Assembly: GCA_014905825.1 (NCBI GenBank)
Contig: JACGCN010000002.1
Location: forward strand, 372,001 to 436,000
Length of the DNA stretch: 64,000 nt
From: Lyophyllum atratum
Taxonomy: Eukaryota > Basidiomycota > Agaricomycetes > Agaricales > Lyophyllaceae
Direction of reading: 5' to 3'
Shown: piece by piece, positions 23,504 through 35,328 of the stretch
Layout: the number at the start of each line of letters is the position of its first letter
Position numbering within the stretch: position 1 is the first letter of the stretch
The notes under the pieces: model-generated
What the model saw: only the letters and a program-made list of their open reading frames with translations
Databases searched by the model: none
Told to the model about the DNA's origin: nothing
Translations under genes and position numbers: made by a program

Positions 23504-24548
23504 ATGCCAGCTGCGACGACAGCACATCCAGTGCCACCGCTCCTAAATGGGAGCAGTGAGCCCGAGCCCGTTCTTGATCTTTGGTTCAAGGATGCCGGGT
23601 TCGTCTTCCAGGCTGAGAATAAAGCGTTTCGCGTGAGCGGGAAGAAGCTCGCCTCTGTCTCATGTGTATTCGATGCTATGCTATCCCTGCCCCAGCCCGA
23701 CTCCCCCGAGACACTAGGCGCCTGTCCTCTGATCCGTATGCCCGATTCCGCATGTGATGTGACCCACTTTTTCAAAGCAATTTTCCATCCCAAGTAAGCA
23801 TCTTCCTCCCACCACCTTCTCTCACCCTCGTCCTCATCATGGTCTTATCCATGTCAGGTACTTCGAGCCGCCTCCGGCACACACCGACGTCAAAACCCTC
23901 CTAGCCGTGCTCCGCCTCGGACACAAATACCAAGTCACGTACCTCTCCCAATGCGCACTTCGCCACCTTTCCACCGCATACCCCACGACACTGCACGGGT
24001 GGGACAGCCGCAACGAAACACGCACCTTCCCCCTCGTCAAGAACTTCGACGACGAGTTCCAGCTCCTCCGCGCCGCGCTCAAGCTCGGCTCGACCTGGAC
24101 CATGCCCACGCTCTTCTACAGCTGCGGCGCCTACCCCATGCAAGAGATCCTCGACAGCCCGGTCTGGATCGGGGCGGGCGACCTCCTGATCGAGAAGAAT
24201 ATATGTCTGCTTGGGTATGCGGAGCAATTCGCTGCGTCGCTCAGGGTGGTGAGGTTCTTGGTGCAGCCGACTACATGTATGGGGGGGTGCGAAAGCCCGT
24301 TGGAGTGTTATCCGAGTAAACTGACGTGGTTTGATATGGTGGATACTTGGCGGCCGTCGATTCCGCTGGAGATCTGGGATGATAGTGATTGGAAGAGGTT
24401 CGCGAGGGAGGTGTGCGCGGCGTGCTTGGATCAGTCGAAGAAGGCGCATAGGAAGGCGAGGCAGGCGGTGTGGGAGAGCTTGCCGAGGACGTATAGGTTT
24501 CCGGCGTGGGAGGAGCTGGAGGCTCAGAAGACTTTGTATTTGGGGTAG
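23504..24548 (+). CDS. BTB/POZ-domain protein
   Basis: Exons are 23504-23793 and 23858-24548 (981 nt, 326 aa), joined by a 64 nt GTAAGC...TCAG intron. The N-terminal part has the basidiomycete BTB layout: DLWFKDAGFVFQAENKAFRVSGKKLA, then a strand-rich segment ending in DVTHFFKAIFHPKYFE and the helix pair TLLAVLRLGHKYQV and YLSQCALRHLS. The C-terminal 200 residues have Cys-containing conserved blocks (CMGGCESPLEC, CAACLDQSKKAHRKAR) seen in the large agaricomycete BTB family. Known BTB domains mediate dimerisation and Cullin-3 binding; no partner can be inferred. The family is large and rapidly duplicating in mushrooms. Confidence 0.85.
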
Positions 24549-26870
24549 AGGGAGTTTTGGCTTGCTTTTTGGGATGATTGGGTCCGGACATGGTGGGGCT
24601 TTTAGAATGTAAGTATTATGCCAGACACAGGAGACTAAAACACTATCATCTTATGTCTTTGATGCTCGTCGAACTGCATGACCCGGTGCGTCCATCTATG
24701 TATCGTCGTTCCGCACTAGCTGATGGACCGCGTAGGCGCCCAGGTTGTTTAATGCATAAAAGGCGGATGACCCCTGCTGACGCACCCAGTCATTTGCAGC
24801 CTATGATGAGTGTTCCAACTACCCTTGATTTGCTGGACAGGTTGGATCATACCACGCTGGAAAGCTTGGTTCGACGCCGTAGCCAAAGCGAGTCGCGAAG
24901 GTTTAGGTCTTTCGTTCGGTGTATCATCGAGTCGCGATCTTCTCCTCATGAACTTTTGCTTCAGCCAACCTTAATAACGAGAAACCATAGACACCGAGAA
25001 AATAGAACCCCATACGAGGTCTAGGAGATTACTATGGAGACCTGCCGCAGGCTATCGTTAACTCGTAACTTCAAACTGATAGAAAGTCGCGCTTTTGATA
25101 TACTATATGTGACGGCATTACTCCGAATCGTTGCGCGGTGGGTCGACTATTTTTCTTGCTATCATCCGATTCTGTTCGTCACCAAACTCCTTAGCCATAC
25201 TAGACTGGTGAATATGATCAACTCGTGAATACTCTTGAAACAGGTCGACAGGCAGAATCAGCGGTGACGGAGGCAGATTACAACAGATTTCGTGATCATC
25301 TGGAGGCCTTTCTTGATCAAGTTCGTCATTTTCCATCCACCAGCTTCCCAAATTTGGTCAACCTAGCTTATCCTTCTGCTATATAGTAAGGCCAAAAACA
25401 CCAATCCGACTCTGACACTCGGACTTCGGCCAAGTTCCACAGCCGTATATGGCTCAAGGCCACTAGCAAAATGTTGTCAACTGAACAGCCTTCCTAGGTA
25501 CCGTGGTGCCGTACTTGACCGAGGATGTTTTATGGCGAATCCTGATCCGCTCCCTACGTCAGAAAAGCGAATTCGATGCTGCCATCTTCAGATGTCAAGA
25601 GATGATCATGGGCCTGGCTGGAATTAGGGCAAGATGGCATCCAGCTCCATAAATCATTTTTACGACTATGCACGTCAAGGATATCGGGGCATCAACGTTG
25701 ATGCCCGGAGTCTGACAGATGCTCCGTATCCCGATGCCCATGCGTCGTACAGACTATATGGTATGGGGCTCAGCCAATCTAATCATTCCTTGGCAGTAAC
25801 GTTCATGATACAAGTTCAAGCTACTTACGAATGGGCGTCTCGTTCCGTACCAGTTTTCGTCTAAATATGGCAAGAGCTATCGAGTGGATCTACAACATAT
25901 ATCCTTCGTCAATATTCGCCGGTGGATGGTGTTCACGAGTTGGTAGACGCCGGAGGCAATGGGATGGTATGATGGAAATCAGGAACACGTCGACGCAAGA
26001 CCGTTGGTTCTCGTCGCCCCATGAACAACGACTGTTAACGTGGGGTAGAAAGTCGGGCACATCGGTGGAACCAGTTGTACTGATGTTCACGACCAACATG
26101 ATGAATCGAGGGGTACATGATTCCGGGCTACCTCGTCGCACTACGACGCGCTGATCTGCAATATCACCAAGTCTTTATCGCGATCGGCGTGGCGAGCCTT
26201 GTCGAGCTTGCCTGTGAGTCGATAGAAGGAGGTATGTCAAGCATGGATCAAGCGTGGATGTCGAATATTCAATGAGGGAAACATGACAACTGTTGCGACC
26301 GTCGATCACTGATCGAAACGTTGACCAAAACAGTTTTCTGCCTCTTTTGCTTGTCATTCATCATTCGAGAATCCGGTTTTCTCTTTCATTTGCAGCGCCT
26401 GACGCAAAGGGCTCGATGTCTCAACCAGCGAGCAACACATTTAGGCATTGGTTATGTTGGAATACCCTTGCCCTGTCCATTGACGTTCTTGCATACCCAG
26501 GAGAGTGGAAAAGCAGGTCGTCACCATAGAGATAAGAAAGATCTGGCAGCGTTATGCGGCCGGACTGACCGAAGTTGATCAGAGGACGATGAACCGGAGA
26601 CATGGAATTGGGTCCTGGTGGGATCCCATACAAATAGGCAGAAGCCCTCCCCATCAGTTTGTCCCCTTTCTCCTCCTTTCTCTTCCCTCCCCGTGCCCTA
26701 GTACGTTTCCTTACAAGATTCCGAAGGTCTACTGCAGATTCTGACCACGGGTCTGTTACAGTCGTTCTTTTTTCGGGCTTGCCAGGCAGCATTCCCTGTT
26801 TTTTCGAACTTCGTTCCAAACTTCCACGTTCTTTTAAGCAGGCTTTATTACTCCGGCAGCACCTTTCAAA
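24549..26870. other. Gene-poor 2.3 kb region, possible gene relics
   Basis: No gene could be supported here. Short open stretches occur near 25240-25370 (plus strand, acidic EADYNRF-like reading), 25505-25640 (LTEDVLWRILIRSL-like reading) and 25820-26150, each closed by stops with no splice signals linking them. They may be decayed coding fragments. The last 250 bases before 26871 hold the Rds1-like gene promoter, with a TATA-like CATACAAATA at about 26627-26636 and a pyrimidine-rich leader. Confidence 0.35.
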
Positions 26871-28221
26871 ATGCGTTTTTCTTCAGCTATCATTGCTCTT
26901 GCAGCCCCTCTTTTGGCTTCTGCAGCCCCGGCTCGTTTCTATGGAAAGCGCGCAGCTTCGGATATCTTGGTTCTCAGTGAGTAGGAACCTGTTGTCACGG
27001 GCTATCGAGTTGCTTATGAATTCAATCCCTACAACAGAGTTCGCCGATGTTTTGGAACAGCTAGAATCATCCTTCTACCAACAGGCCATCGCTAAATTCA
27101 AAGACACTGACTTTACCGCCGCCGGTTTCCCGTCAAGTATGGTCGCCGTGGAGCAGTTCCAGAGCATTCAGGCGGATGAGGCTGCGCACTCTGTCGCATT
27201 ACAGGCCGCGCTCAAGTCGTTCGGAGAGACCCCCATCACTGGCTGCCAATTCAACTTTGATGCCGCACTGACAGACGTCGCTACCATGGCTGCTACAGCG
27301 CGTGTCGTTGAAAGCGTTGGTGTTTCCGCTTATCTTGGCGGAGCCACACTCCTCACCGATCCCGTCCTCCTGACGGCTGCTGGTTCCATTCTGACGACTG
27401 AAGCCCGTCACCAGACCATCCTTAATGTCCTTTCCAGCACCGGTACAGCTATCCCCTCGGCGTTCGACCTGGCGTTCAGCCCCAGCGAGGTCCTTGCAAT
27501 TGCCTCCCCCTTCGTCACTGGTGGATGCACGATCCCTATCCCGTCGAATACGCCTCTTAGCTTGACGAACACTGGTACCGTTGCTCCTGGTACAACGCTG
27601 ACGTTCAAGGCAACCTCGATCAACGGAACCGTCCCCGACTCGGTGAGTTTCGACCGTCGTCGTGTTATTTTGGTAATTCTGAAGAACAGAATATAGTCGC
27701 TTTTCTGTCACATGCTCGTCGGTGGCGCTGCCATGTCCATCCCTCTTCCGATGACCCAGTGCGTTGTCCCAGAAGGCATCAACGGCCCCGTCGCAATCTT
27801 CATCACCTCCGACGGCCAGCCTCTGCTTAACAACGTCCGCGACCGTGCCACCAACAAGCTCATCGCCGGCCCTACTCTCGCCTTCATTGACACCAAGCCC
27901 CAGATGCTCGGCCAGATTGCGCGCACCCGTTCAGGCGCGGCCGCAGGATCCGGCGCTCAAGCTTCCACTACCACCCAAACCATCACCCCCGCTGAGGCGT
28001 CCGGCATCATCGTCAGCGCTAACGGCGCTGCAGCGACCCCAAGCGCTTCTGCCTCCAGCAACGCCGCTGCAGCTACATCTGCACCGTCTGCCTCCGCCTC
28101 CGCCGGCGCTGCTGCACCCTCTGGCAACGCAGCTTCATCTGGCACGGCCGCTGGTCCCAATATGTTCGTGGGCAAGTCCCCCGACGGCAAGATCACCGTC
28201 AACGGCTGGAAAAATCTCTAA
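26871..28221 (+). CDS. Rds1-like secreted ferritin-like domain protein
   Basis: Exons are 26871-26976, 27038-27642 and 27697-28221 (1236 nt, 411 aa), all in phase. For the last joint the acceptor at 27696 was chosen over one at 27689, which leads into the wrong frame. A signal peptide (MRFSSAIIALAAPLLASAAPA) precedes a four-helix ferritin-like domain (PF13668 type) from KFADVLEQLESSFYQQAIAKF through QADEAAHSVALQ to TTEARHQT, with the E...E/H and ExxH pattern of the family. The second half (LFCHMLVGGAAMSIPLP, GPVAIFITSDGQPL) matches the stress-responsive Rds1 group. The C-terminus is an Ala/Ser/Thr-rich tail. Rds1 of S. pombe responds to nutrient and stress signals; a metal site is likely but its role is unknown. 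Confidence 0.85.
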
Positions 28222-28926
28222 ACGATATGACGGCTTCAGCCTTAGACGTAGACGGACTGGTTCGGACTTGATGATGTTACATACCCCGCCCGTGCACGGA
28301 CACTACCACCCGCCCCCATGCCAGCTGGGGCTGCTAATCTCTGTTTTATACCGCATTTTTTACGAGGGCTGCGCACATCACCACACTGCCTGCTAATTAT
28401 CATACCTGGGGTTCCCTTTCCTTTTTTTCACAAGTTCTTTTTTACATAGTACGATGTTTTCACGCACGTCAATCCTCGGGAGGGATGAAGTCGGTTGTGA
28501 AGTTCTTTGACCTTTGCTATTGCCTAGATCCATTTTTGTCAGTAGTAAAGAGTACCAAAGGAAGTCAATCGACATAAACCAAAGATAAATCAGTCGTCAG
28601 AAGCCACCTGTCATGCAATACATTGCATGCCTCAGCTCGGAGAGTAAAAGTATGATGCGTTGAATAATTTATCTTGTGCTGACTGTGATATACGTGATTG
28701 CAACAAAGCGAATAAAGGAGAGGGACGACGAGGCGTCCCATGAAGGCATCCGCGTGCCAAGAGTCCCAATTAGCTAACCCAAACCAAATGGTCGCCCAAT
28801 CTAATGCGTGGTAGCCATGCTCTTCCAATGTGTCTTCCAATGTGTAACTGGTTCAAAACGGATCCATCCATGTATATGCATGTGTTGGTGAATGCCCATG
28901 AGGCTCGCCTCATGCATCCAGGTTCC
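28222..28926. other. Convergent 3' intergenic region
   Basis: These 705 bases lie between the stops of the Rds1-like gene (plus) and the EAF gene (minus). No open frame has recognisable content. Only UTRs and terminators are expected. Confidence 0.35.
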
Positions 28927-30438
28927 TCAATCCTCATCAGTCTCCTCGCTCGACGAGTACTCGTCCTCGCTCGCATAAGCTGTGGCGCCCGCCAACTCCT
29001 GCAATGACATCGGTGCACCATGCGATGGAGGCGCCTCCACGGCCGCAGCTAAGAAGTCATCATCCGATGCTTCATCCATCTGCAGATTAATCTCGGCCTC
29101 GAGCGCATTCACATCGATATCCTCGCCATCATCCGCACCGCCAACAGCGTCTCCGAAGATGTCGAATTCGTCCTCAGTATCCATCGCCTTGCCCACAGCC
29201 GCAACTTCATCCCAGTCCTCTTCCGAGTCGGACCCAGTCTCGATGGCATGCGGAGATGGCGAGCGTTGAATGACTGGTATTGGCGGGGGCGGCGTGTAGA
29301 TAGAGGATGAGGCACTGGGAAGGGCAAGGCCTTGAGAAGGCGGTGAGGGTCGGGCACGCTTTGCGGGCTTCCCAAACTCCAGGTCTTCTTCGTCGGCATC
29401 GGAGAGGTGGTGAGTAGGGACGGGTTCGGGCTCCCGCTTGTGTTTCCTCGCTCTAGAAGCGGGCGCAGCTTTCGGCCGGGCCGCAGGCATGGCTGCTGGC
29501 CGTGCTTTGGCAGCAACAACCGGAGCTGCGGGTGGTGCAGGTGCAGGTGCGGCAGCTTTGGGTTTAGTAGTACGAGCCGGTCTGGGCTTCGATTTCGCTA
29601 CTGGTACTGGTGCTGGCGGTGGCGGTGGTGTGGGTATCACTTCTTCTACTTCCTCCTCCTCCTCCTCCTCTCTCGGAGCGGTTGCCTTCGGTAAGATCTC
29701 CTCGAAATCGTCGTCAGCTTCGCCATCCGCATCCTCATCTGTTGCAAATGCAAGATCTCTTTCCAGCTGTTCTTCGTATGCCGACTTGCGCTTGGCCGGA
29801 GATTCTGCTGGCGGTGTTGGGACGGCGGCTAAAAATAGATTTGAATGGGCTGGGCGTTAGAGCGTGTTAAGGTACACACGTTCGAGATGAATGGGCTTGT
29901 GTTGGTGGGTTAGGACCATGTGTGAGTCTAGCTTCTCCAGCGTGTATGTCTGAGCAAGGAAAATGAGTGTACCATAGAGGAGACGAGCATAGCTAAGGCG
30001 TACGTCGGAAACCTCGTCGTATATCAACACACACTCCCATTCTTTCGCAGGGATTTCAGTACCGAGCCATTGGTGGGCCTCTGAGGGCTGTGGAAGTCGT
30101 TAGCAGAGAACAACTGCGATTTCAACAGTGATCGGACCTGGGTGCTAGGGCGTTCTACGGTGACACTTGTGGAATCCTTGCCCTTCTTGACCACAATTTT
30201 ACCCCTTTCTCCAGGATCCACGGATGGAGGTCTAAAGTTGTCTGCGATATCGCTCGTCAGTATGCAGTCCAGAGGCAGAACAACTGCACCAACATCGAAA
30301 GGAGTAGAAATCCCGGAGATAGAGTGATTTAGACGCTGGGGGTGGGCCCTTGACTTTACGAGCGTTCAACGCCCGAGTGAACGATGAGCCAGCAACGACA
30401 CTTCGTCGACCCTTCGGAGGCATCCATGAATTGCTCAT
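28927..30438 (-). CDS. EAF-type RNA polymerase II elongation factor
   Basis: This is related to ELL-associated factor EAF1/2, which works with ELL on Pol II elongation in the nucleus. The start is MSNSWMPPKGRRSVV at 30438. The EAF N-terminal domain follows over several exons: NFRPPSVDPGERGKIVVKKG and VTVERPSTQ, then HQWLGTEIPAKEWECVLIYDE and YTLEKLDSHMVLTH, matching the human order (FKPASIDxxxxG..., KDCVLIxDxxTGEYxLEKL). An intron (GTTTCC...CTCAG) separates YDE from TYTLEKL. The C-terminal half is Ala/Pro/Lys-rich, then strongly acidic with Ser (TGSDSEEDWDEVAA ... SEDEYSSSEETDED) to the stop at 28927, as in EAF transactivation tails. Exon boundaries are otherwise approximate. Confidence 0.82.
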
Positions 30439-31467
30439 GGCGGTCGGAGAACAAGGAGAGGTTGCTCCTTCATTCTCGGCTGTCTGCCAATTATCGAGGC
30501 ACGTGATGCAAATTCTGTAGTTGGGATCGGTCGATCAACACTCCGAAGAAAAAAATACAATGGAAACAATAAAGAACGCGTGCTTTTCTGCGTTATTACT
30601 GGGAGAAGAGAAGTATCTTGTTCTACACGGGAGTCGCAATCCCCAGTGGATTTTTGCTTTACTCAGTGCGCTCATAGTCTAAGTCTATAGACTTCGGAGG
30701 CAAATCTCGATCAGGACGAATAAGCCACATGGCACCAGGCAGTCTTTACCTTGGGTACTATGTGAGTGGGTTTCTGGCCTCGCTGGATGAAGCCCCGCTC
30801 TGATTAACTTGGGTGAAATTCAGGGGTCGAAGTGTTCCACGTTGCACGTAGATATGGGAGGATATACATAGGCGCTCTTGCCGTCGTGGAGGGACATGCG
30901 AGACTTCGAGGAATCAGAATCAAATCTCAAATGCAACCTGGGCTGGCAGTGACAGTATTTGAGATGGATCCCGCATAATCGACAAGCAACGGGTTGAATT
31001 CCTGGGGATCGACAGGGCCATACAAGGTATGCATCTTTTCCTTACAACTTAACTCCAAACTTTACTAAAGGTAAGTGTTACAGAGTGATGCTTTATGGAA
31101 AACCCATTTTGATCCTTCCAACTTCCTCTATCTCTATAAACTGGTACTTCTCATATTGGGTTGCTTGACTCATTGACTTTTCAATTGCAATCTATGTACA
31201 TACTATGTGGCAATGACAATCATAATGCTGAGCCAAGTGCACTCTCATTGACATCAAGGTGACGGAACTTGGAAGTATATTTTCTCCTTACTCTGCTGAA
31301 TCCGCTCCTAGCATCAGCACGTTAAGCTCGGGCACCCGTGTTTTTCATTAGAGAGCACTACTTACGACAATGAAAATATTCCTAGATCAATGAACAAACC
31401 AATAAATTGATACCTAAATACATAAGTTATCAAGCAATGAGGAACCCCTTCCAAAGCATACAGTATA
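30439..31467. other. Intergenic 1.0 kb, no gene seen
   Basis: This gap is upstream of the EAF gene and downstream of the transporter gene. AT content is higher than in the genes around it. I found no conserved coding segment, RNA gene or repeat. Confidence 0.35.
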
Positions 31468-32867
31468 TCATTCCTTCTTATCTTTCTCCACCTCCTTCTC
31501 CTTCTCCTTCCCCATCCCACCCCCCTTCCCACTCCCAACAGAATACGCCACAGTCCCAACAAGCACCATCACCGCCCCAGTCCACATCATCACTTTGTCA
31601 ACCTCCGCGCCGCCCCCCTTCCCCTGACCCATCATTTCTACCCCAACGACGCTCAGCACCAAGCTCACCGCTTTCCGGACCACGAGGACGAGCGTGACAG
31701 TGAGCGCGGGGACGCGGGTGGTGAGGCGGTGGACGCCTGCTACGCATAGGAGCTGGGTGAGCGTGTTGAGGAGGAGGGGGAGGTACGCCGTGGGGAAGGC
31801 CAGGACCAGAGTTGACGGGGCCGAAGAAGCTGATTCGGGGGCCAGGGAGAGGTAGGAGGAGTTCGAGGGGAGGAGGGAGGCGAGGAAGGGAGGGGGGGTG
31901 CGGAGGGGGAGGGGGAAGGAGATGCGGGGACCGGCGTTGAGGGCGGTGATTTGGGCGGTGAGGTCGGAGCGGACGGAGAGGAACATGGGGAGGGCGAGGA
32001 AGTGGAGGTAGAACATGGATTCCTGCCAGGCTGGAGATCCTTCCTTTGATGGTTGTTTGCCCTGTAATGTGGTGGGTTTGCTGGAGGTGCCGGGAGGGTC
32101 GGGACGGCCGTAGGTGGAGTAGGTCCAGTCCTGGACGAGGCCGAGGAAACCAGAGAATAGCAGTGCGAGGGTCAGTATCGCGATGCCTGTTGCATAGGTG
32201 TATGATTTGGTGGGAGGGTCGGATGGGTGGTATGCTTTGGGAGGTTGAGAGGCGGAGAGTGTGGTGAGGACGACTCCGAGTGTTACGAGTAGGACTGATA
32301 GGATTTGGGTCGGCGTATATCTGGATGGGGAGAAGTTTGTATCGGTTTCTCTTCATAGTGATTGAAAGCGCGTAAAGGAGTGCAACAGCAGAGGATGAAA
32401 GGAAGTAAAGAACGAAGAATGAAGGAGGCTCACCTTTTCCCGACTACGAGCCAACCCAACACCATGCTAATTATCAGACCTCCGCTGCGGAATATGATAT
32501 GAACCGCCATGGGTATACGATACGCGAAAGCTGCATTATTGAGCGAAGAGATAAAGTAAAATAGGGCGACCTGGATCAGATAGGGGGTCAGAGGTATCCT
32601 CCGGGGCTTGAAGCGCGGGCCATGAGGCGTCCATGTCAGATGTTTGGGGAGACCGTAGATAGAGATGATGGTGAACTGGAAGAAGGTGATTAGAGATCCT
32701 GCGTGTGGGTATTCAGATGTTAGTTGTTCCAGTGTAATCGCATTACTGAACGAATGTATTTGTTAGAGACGGTTTGGAAGAGTCGACTTCGGAGATGCTC
32801 ACCTGCAGCAGCCTCCAAAGACTAAGGAAAGAGTCGTGAACCAGTCAGATAATAGAGATACAGGCAT
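31468..32867 (-). CDS. Nucleotide-sugar transporter (YEA4 / SLC35B family)
   Basis: This multipass Golgi/ER membrane antiporter is most like yeast Yea4 (UDP-N-acetylglucosamine). The start is MPVSLLSDWFTTLSLVFGGCCS at 32867, with the first exon ending at 32803. Then come AITLEQLTSEYPHAGSLITFFQF, LPKHLTWTPHGPRFKPRRIPL and YLIQVALFYFISSLNNAAFAY. The family signature IPMAVHIIFRSGGLIISMVLGW follows, and later TLSASQP, ALLFSGFLGLVQDWTY and the YLHFLALPMF helix. The C-terminal part includes LTTRVPALTVTLVLVVRKAVSL, the conserved Yea4/UGT block, and ends in a Lys/Glu-rich tail (KEKEKEVEKDKKE) rather than a clear KKXX signal. About four exons; ten transmembrane helices are expected. Substrate specificity is inferred. 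Confidence 0.85.
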
Positions 32868-33091
32868 AGCGCAGTCAGTTTATAGGCCAGACCGAGGTGA
32901 ACCCTCAGGGTTTTATTCAAGGGGACACGACCATCACTCAAGGCGGTGGTCGTAGTCCGCTACGAAACGTTGAAGCCACCTGCTTTTCCGAGCAAATGCC
33001 GACGCCACGTGGTCGACCGGTCCGGTCACCCAACAACTCTCCGGGCCTTCATCGTTTTTGTCAAAGTCCTCTCTCCTCCTCCCAGGTTTTC
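32868..33091. promoter_or_regulatory. Short divergent promoter, transporter / mitochondrial AsnRS
   Basis: Only 224 bases separate the head-to-head starts at 32867 (minus) and 33092 (plus), so both promoters must overlap here. Confidence 0.5.
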
Positions 33092-35086
33092 ATGATCCTA
33101 CGGAGATTCGCCTCGAGCCTCAGTGCGAATCCCGCCTCCTTCAAGCTCCCTCCAACTATCAAACAACTCCTCGCCTCTCCAGCTTCACCCGACGCGCCAG
33201 CAATCACAGTGTCAGGATGGATCAAGTCAATTCGCAGGCAGAAGAACGTCGCGTTCGCAGTGCTCACGGATGGTAGCGCGCCGCAGGGCTTACAGGCTGT
33301 TTTCGTTGGGGGTGGGGAGGGTGTCAAGGCGTATGTGTTTCTTTGCATGCGTTGTCGCGTTCGAAGGCTGAATGAATGGTAGACTGACGAATGGGGCGGC
33401 GGTGCAGCTTACTGGGAAGCTGGTGCCGTCTCCGGGGGCGGGACAGGACAAGGAGTTCCTTGTTAACCTCGGCAAAGCTGAAGATGCGAGTAAAGGTCGC
33501 GGTGCTAATGGCAAAGTGCAAATTCTGGGGAGTTGTGATCCCGAGGTAAGTTTTTGTCACGTTTCTCAGTGCTGGACAGTCGAAGCCCTGGATGCCTATG
33601 GCGCATCCGCGCCGACACTGTGGAGGGCCAAGCGTATTGATACTATATACAGTATATCACGTCTCCACACCTTTAGACGCGTCTTATATAGTCACAGCAT
33701 TGGAACCACCCCGTCTTCCCACCCAAAGTTTATATGCCATTAACTAACACCCGCCCCGCTAGACATACCCTATCCAAAAACAGGCCCTCTCCACCGAATA
33801 CCTCCGAGACCACTCCCACCTCCGCGCGCGCACAGACGCCATAGCAGCTATGATTCGCCTCCGAGACAGCCTGAAGAAAAACATCGGCACGTTTTTTGAC
33901 GTACGTTTCCCCTCCCTATATAGATGGTGACTATAATTGACGCCTCCTTTCACCCGTACAGGACCAAGGCTTCTTCTACGCGCACACTCCCATCCTAACC
34001 GGGAACGACGCAGAAGGCGCCGGCGAGGCCTTCCGCATCGCCGAACTCGGAGGAAAATCGCATCCAGCCTCTTCACCCCACCCCTCCCCCTCCCCCTCCT
34101 CCTCTCCCCCATCCTCTCCCCCATCCTCGCCCTCGCCCTCGCACGAAGAACAAGAATTCTTCTCCCGCCCCGCGCACCTAACAGTCTCCCACCAACTCCA
34201 CCTCGAAGCCCTCTCCACCTCCCTCTCCCGCGTGTACACCCTCTCCCCGTGCTTCCGCGCCGAGCGCTCGCTGACGAGCCGGCACCTCGCTGAGTTCTGG
34301 ATGCTCGAGGCTGAGTGGGCGTTTGGTGGGGGGGGAGGGGAAGGAGGGGTAAGGGAGACGTGCGATTTCGTGGAGGCGTGTTTGAGGGGGGTGGTGGGCG
34401 GGTTGGTGGACGGCACAGGCACAGGCAGCGGAGATCTCGATGTGCTATGGAAAGGCGGCGATGAGGCCAAACGGCGTGCTTTAGGCGAAGCAGTGGCGCC
34501 TCACACCGGGGCTTGGGCACGGATCACCTACACCGACGCTATACGCGCCCTGGAGGCCGAACACACGCGCTCCCCGTTCCTATTCACCTACGCCCCGGGG
34601 TGGGGCCGGGCCCTGCAGAGCGAGCACGAGAAGTGGCTCGCGGAGGTGGTGTGTAAGGGCCCGGTGTTCATCACGGACTACCCCGCCGCGCTCAAGCCCT
34701 TCTACATGCGGCGGAACCCTACCCAGGAGGAGGGGGGAAGGGAGACGGTGGCGTGCTTTGACCTGATCGTGCCGCACGTTGGGGAGCTCGTGGGGGGGAG
34801 CGTGCGTGAGGAGCGCGTGGATGTGCTAAGGCGGCAGATGCGTGCTGCCGGTCTGGGTAGGAATGGTGGTAGGAAGAGGGGTGGGGAAGGGGAAGGGGAA
34901 GGAGAAGAGGGAGGGGAAGGGGAGATGGGGGAGTACGAGTGGTACGTGGATTTGAGGCGGTATGGGGGCGCGCCGCATATGGGTTTTGGGATGGGGTTCG
35001 AGAGGCTTGTGGGGTGGGTGGGGGGGATTGAGAATGTGAGGGAGGGGATACCGTTTCCTAGGTGGGCGGGGCGGATGTTGTTGTAG
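33092..35086 (+). CDS. Asparaginyl-tRNA synthetase, mitochondrial
   Basis: This is a class II aminoacyl-tRNA synthetase that charges mitochondrial tRNA-Asn (yeast SLM5, human NARS2). Exons are 33092-33330, 33383-33545, 33763-33900 and 33962-35086 (1665 nt, 554 aa), all in phase; the third intron is unusually long (217 nt). A basic, Ser-rich start (MILRRFASSLSANPASF) suits mitochondrial targeting. An OB-fold anticodon domain (TVSGWIKSIRRQKNVAFAVL) is followed by the catalytic domain: FFYAHTPILTGNDAEGAGEAF, SVSHQLHLEAL, motif 2 at YTLSPCFRAERSLTSRHLAEFWMLEAEWAF, TDYPAALKPFYMRRNP, and motif 3 at GFGMGFERLVGWVGGIENVREGIPFPR. Low-complexity insertions (Pro/Ser near 34073-34140; Gly/Glu near 34885-34930) are not part of the fold. 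Confidence 0.93.
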
Positions 35087-35328
35087 ATTCTGTATCTTAC
35101 CTTACAAGACACCTCACCTTACCTTACATACCTCCAATTTTCGATCTCGATATTTCAGTCAATGCTTAGATTCGATATACTCACGTCGGGACGAGATGGG
35201 CATGTGGGGCAGGCATATAGACATACGTGATACGAGTACTGGCTGCATAACAGACTTTTTTTTGGTCGGTACGTATAAGATCAAAGGGAGATGCGTAGAT
35301 AACCAGAATATGCAGCGACAACTCTGCT

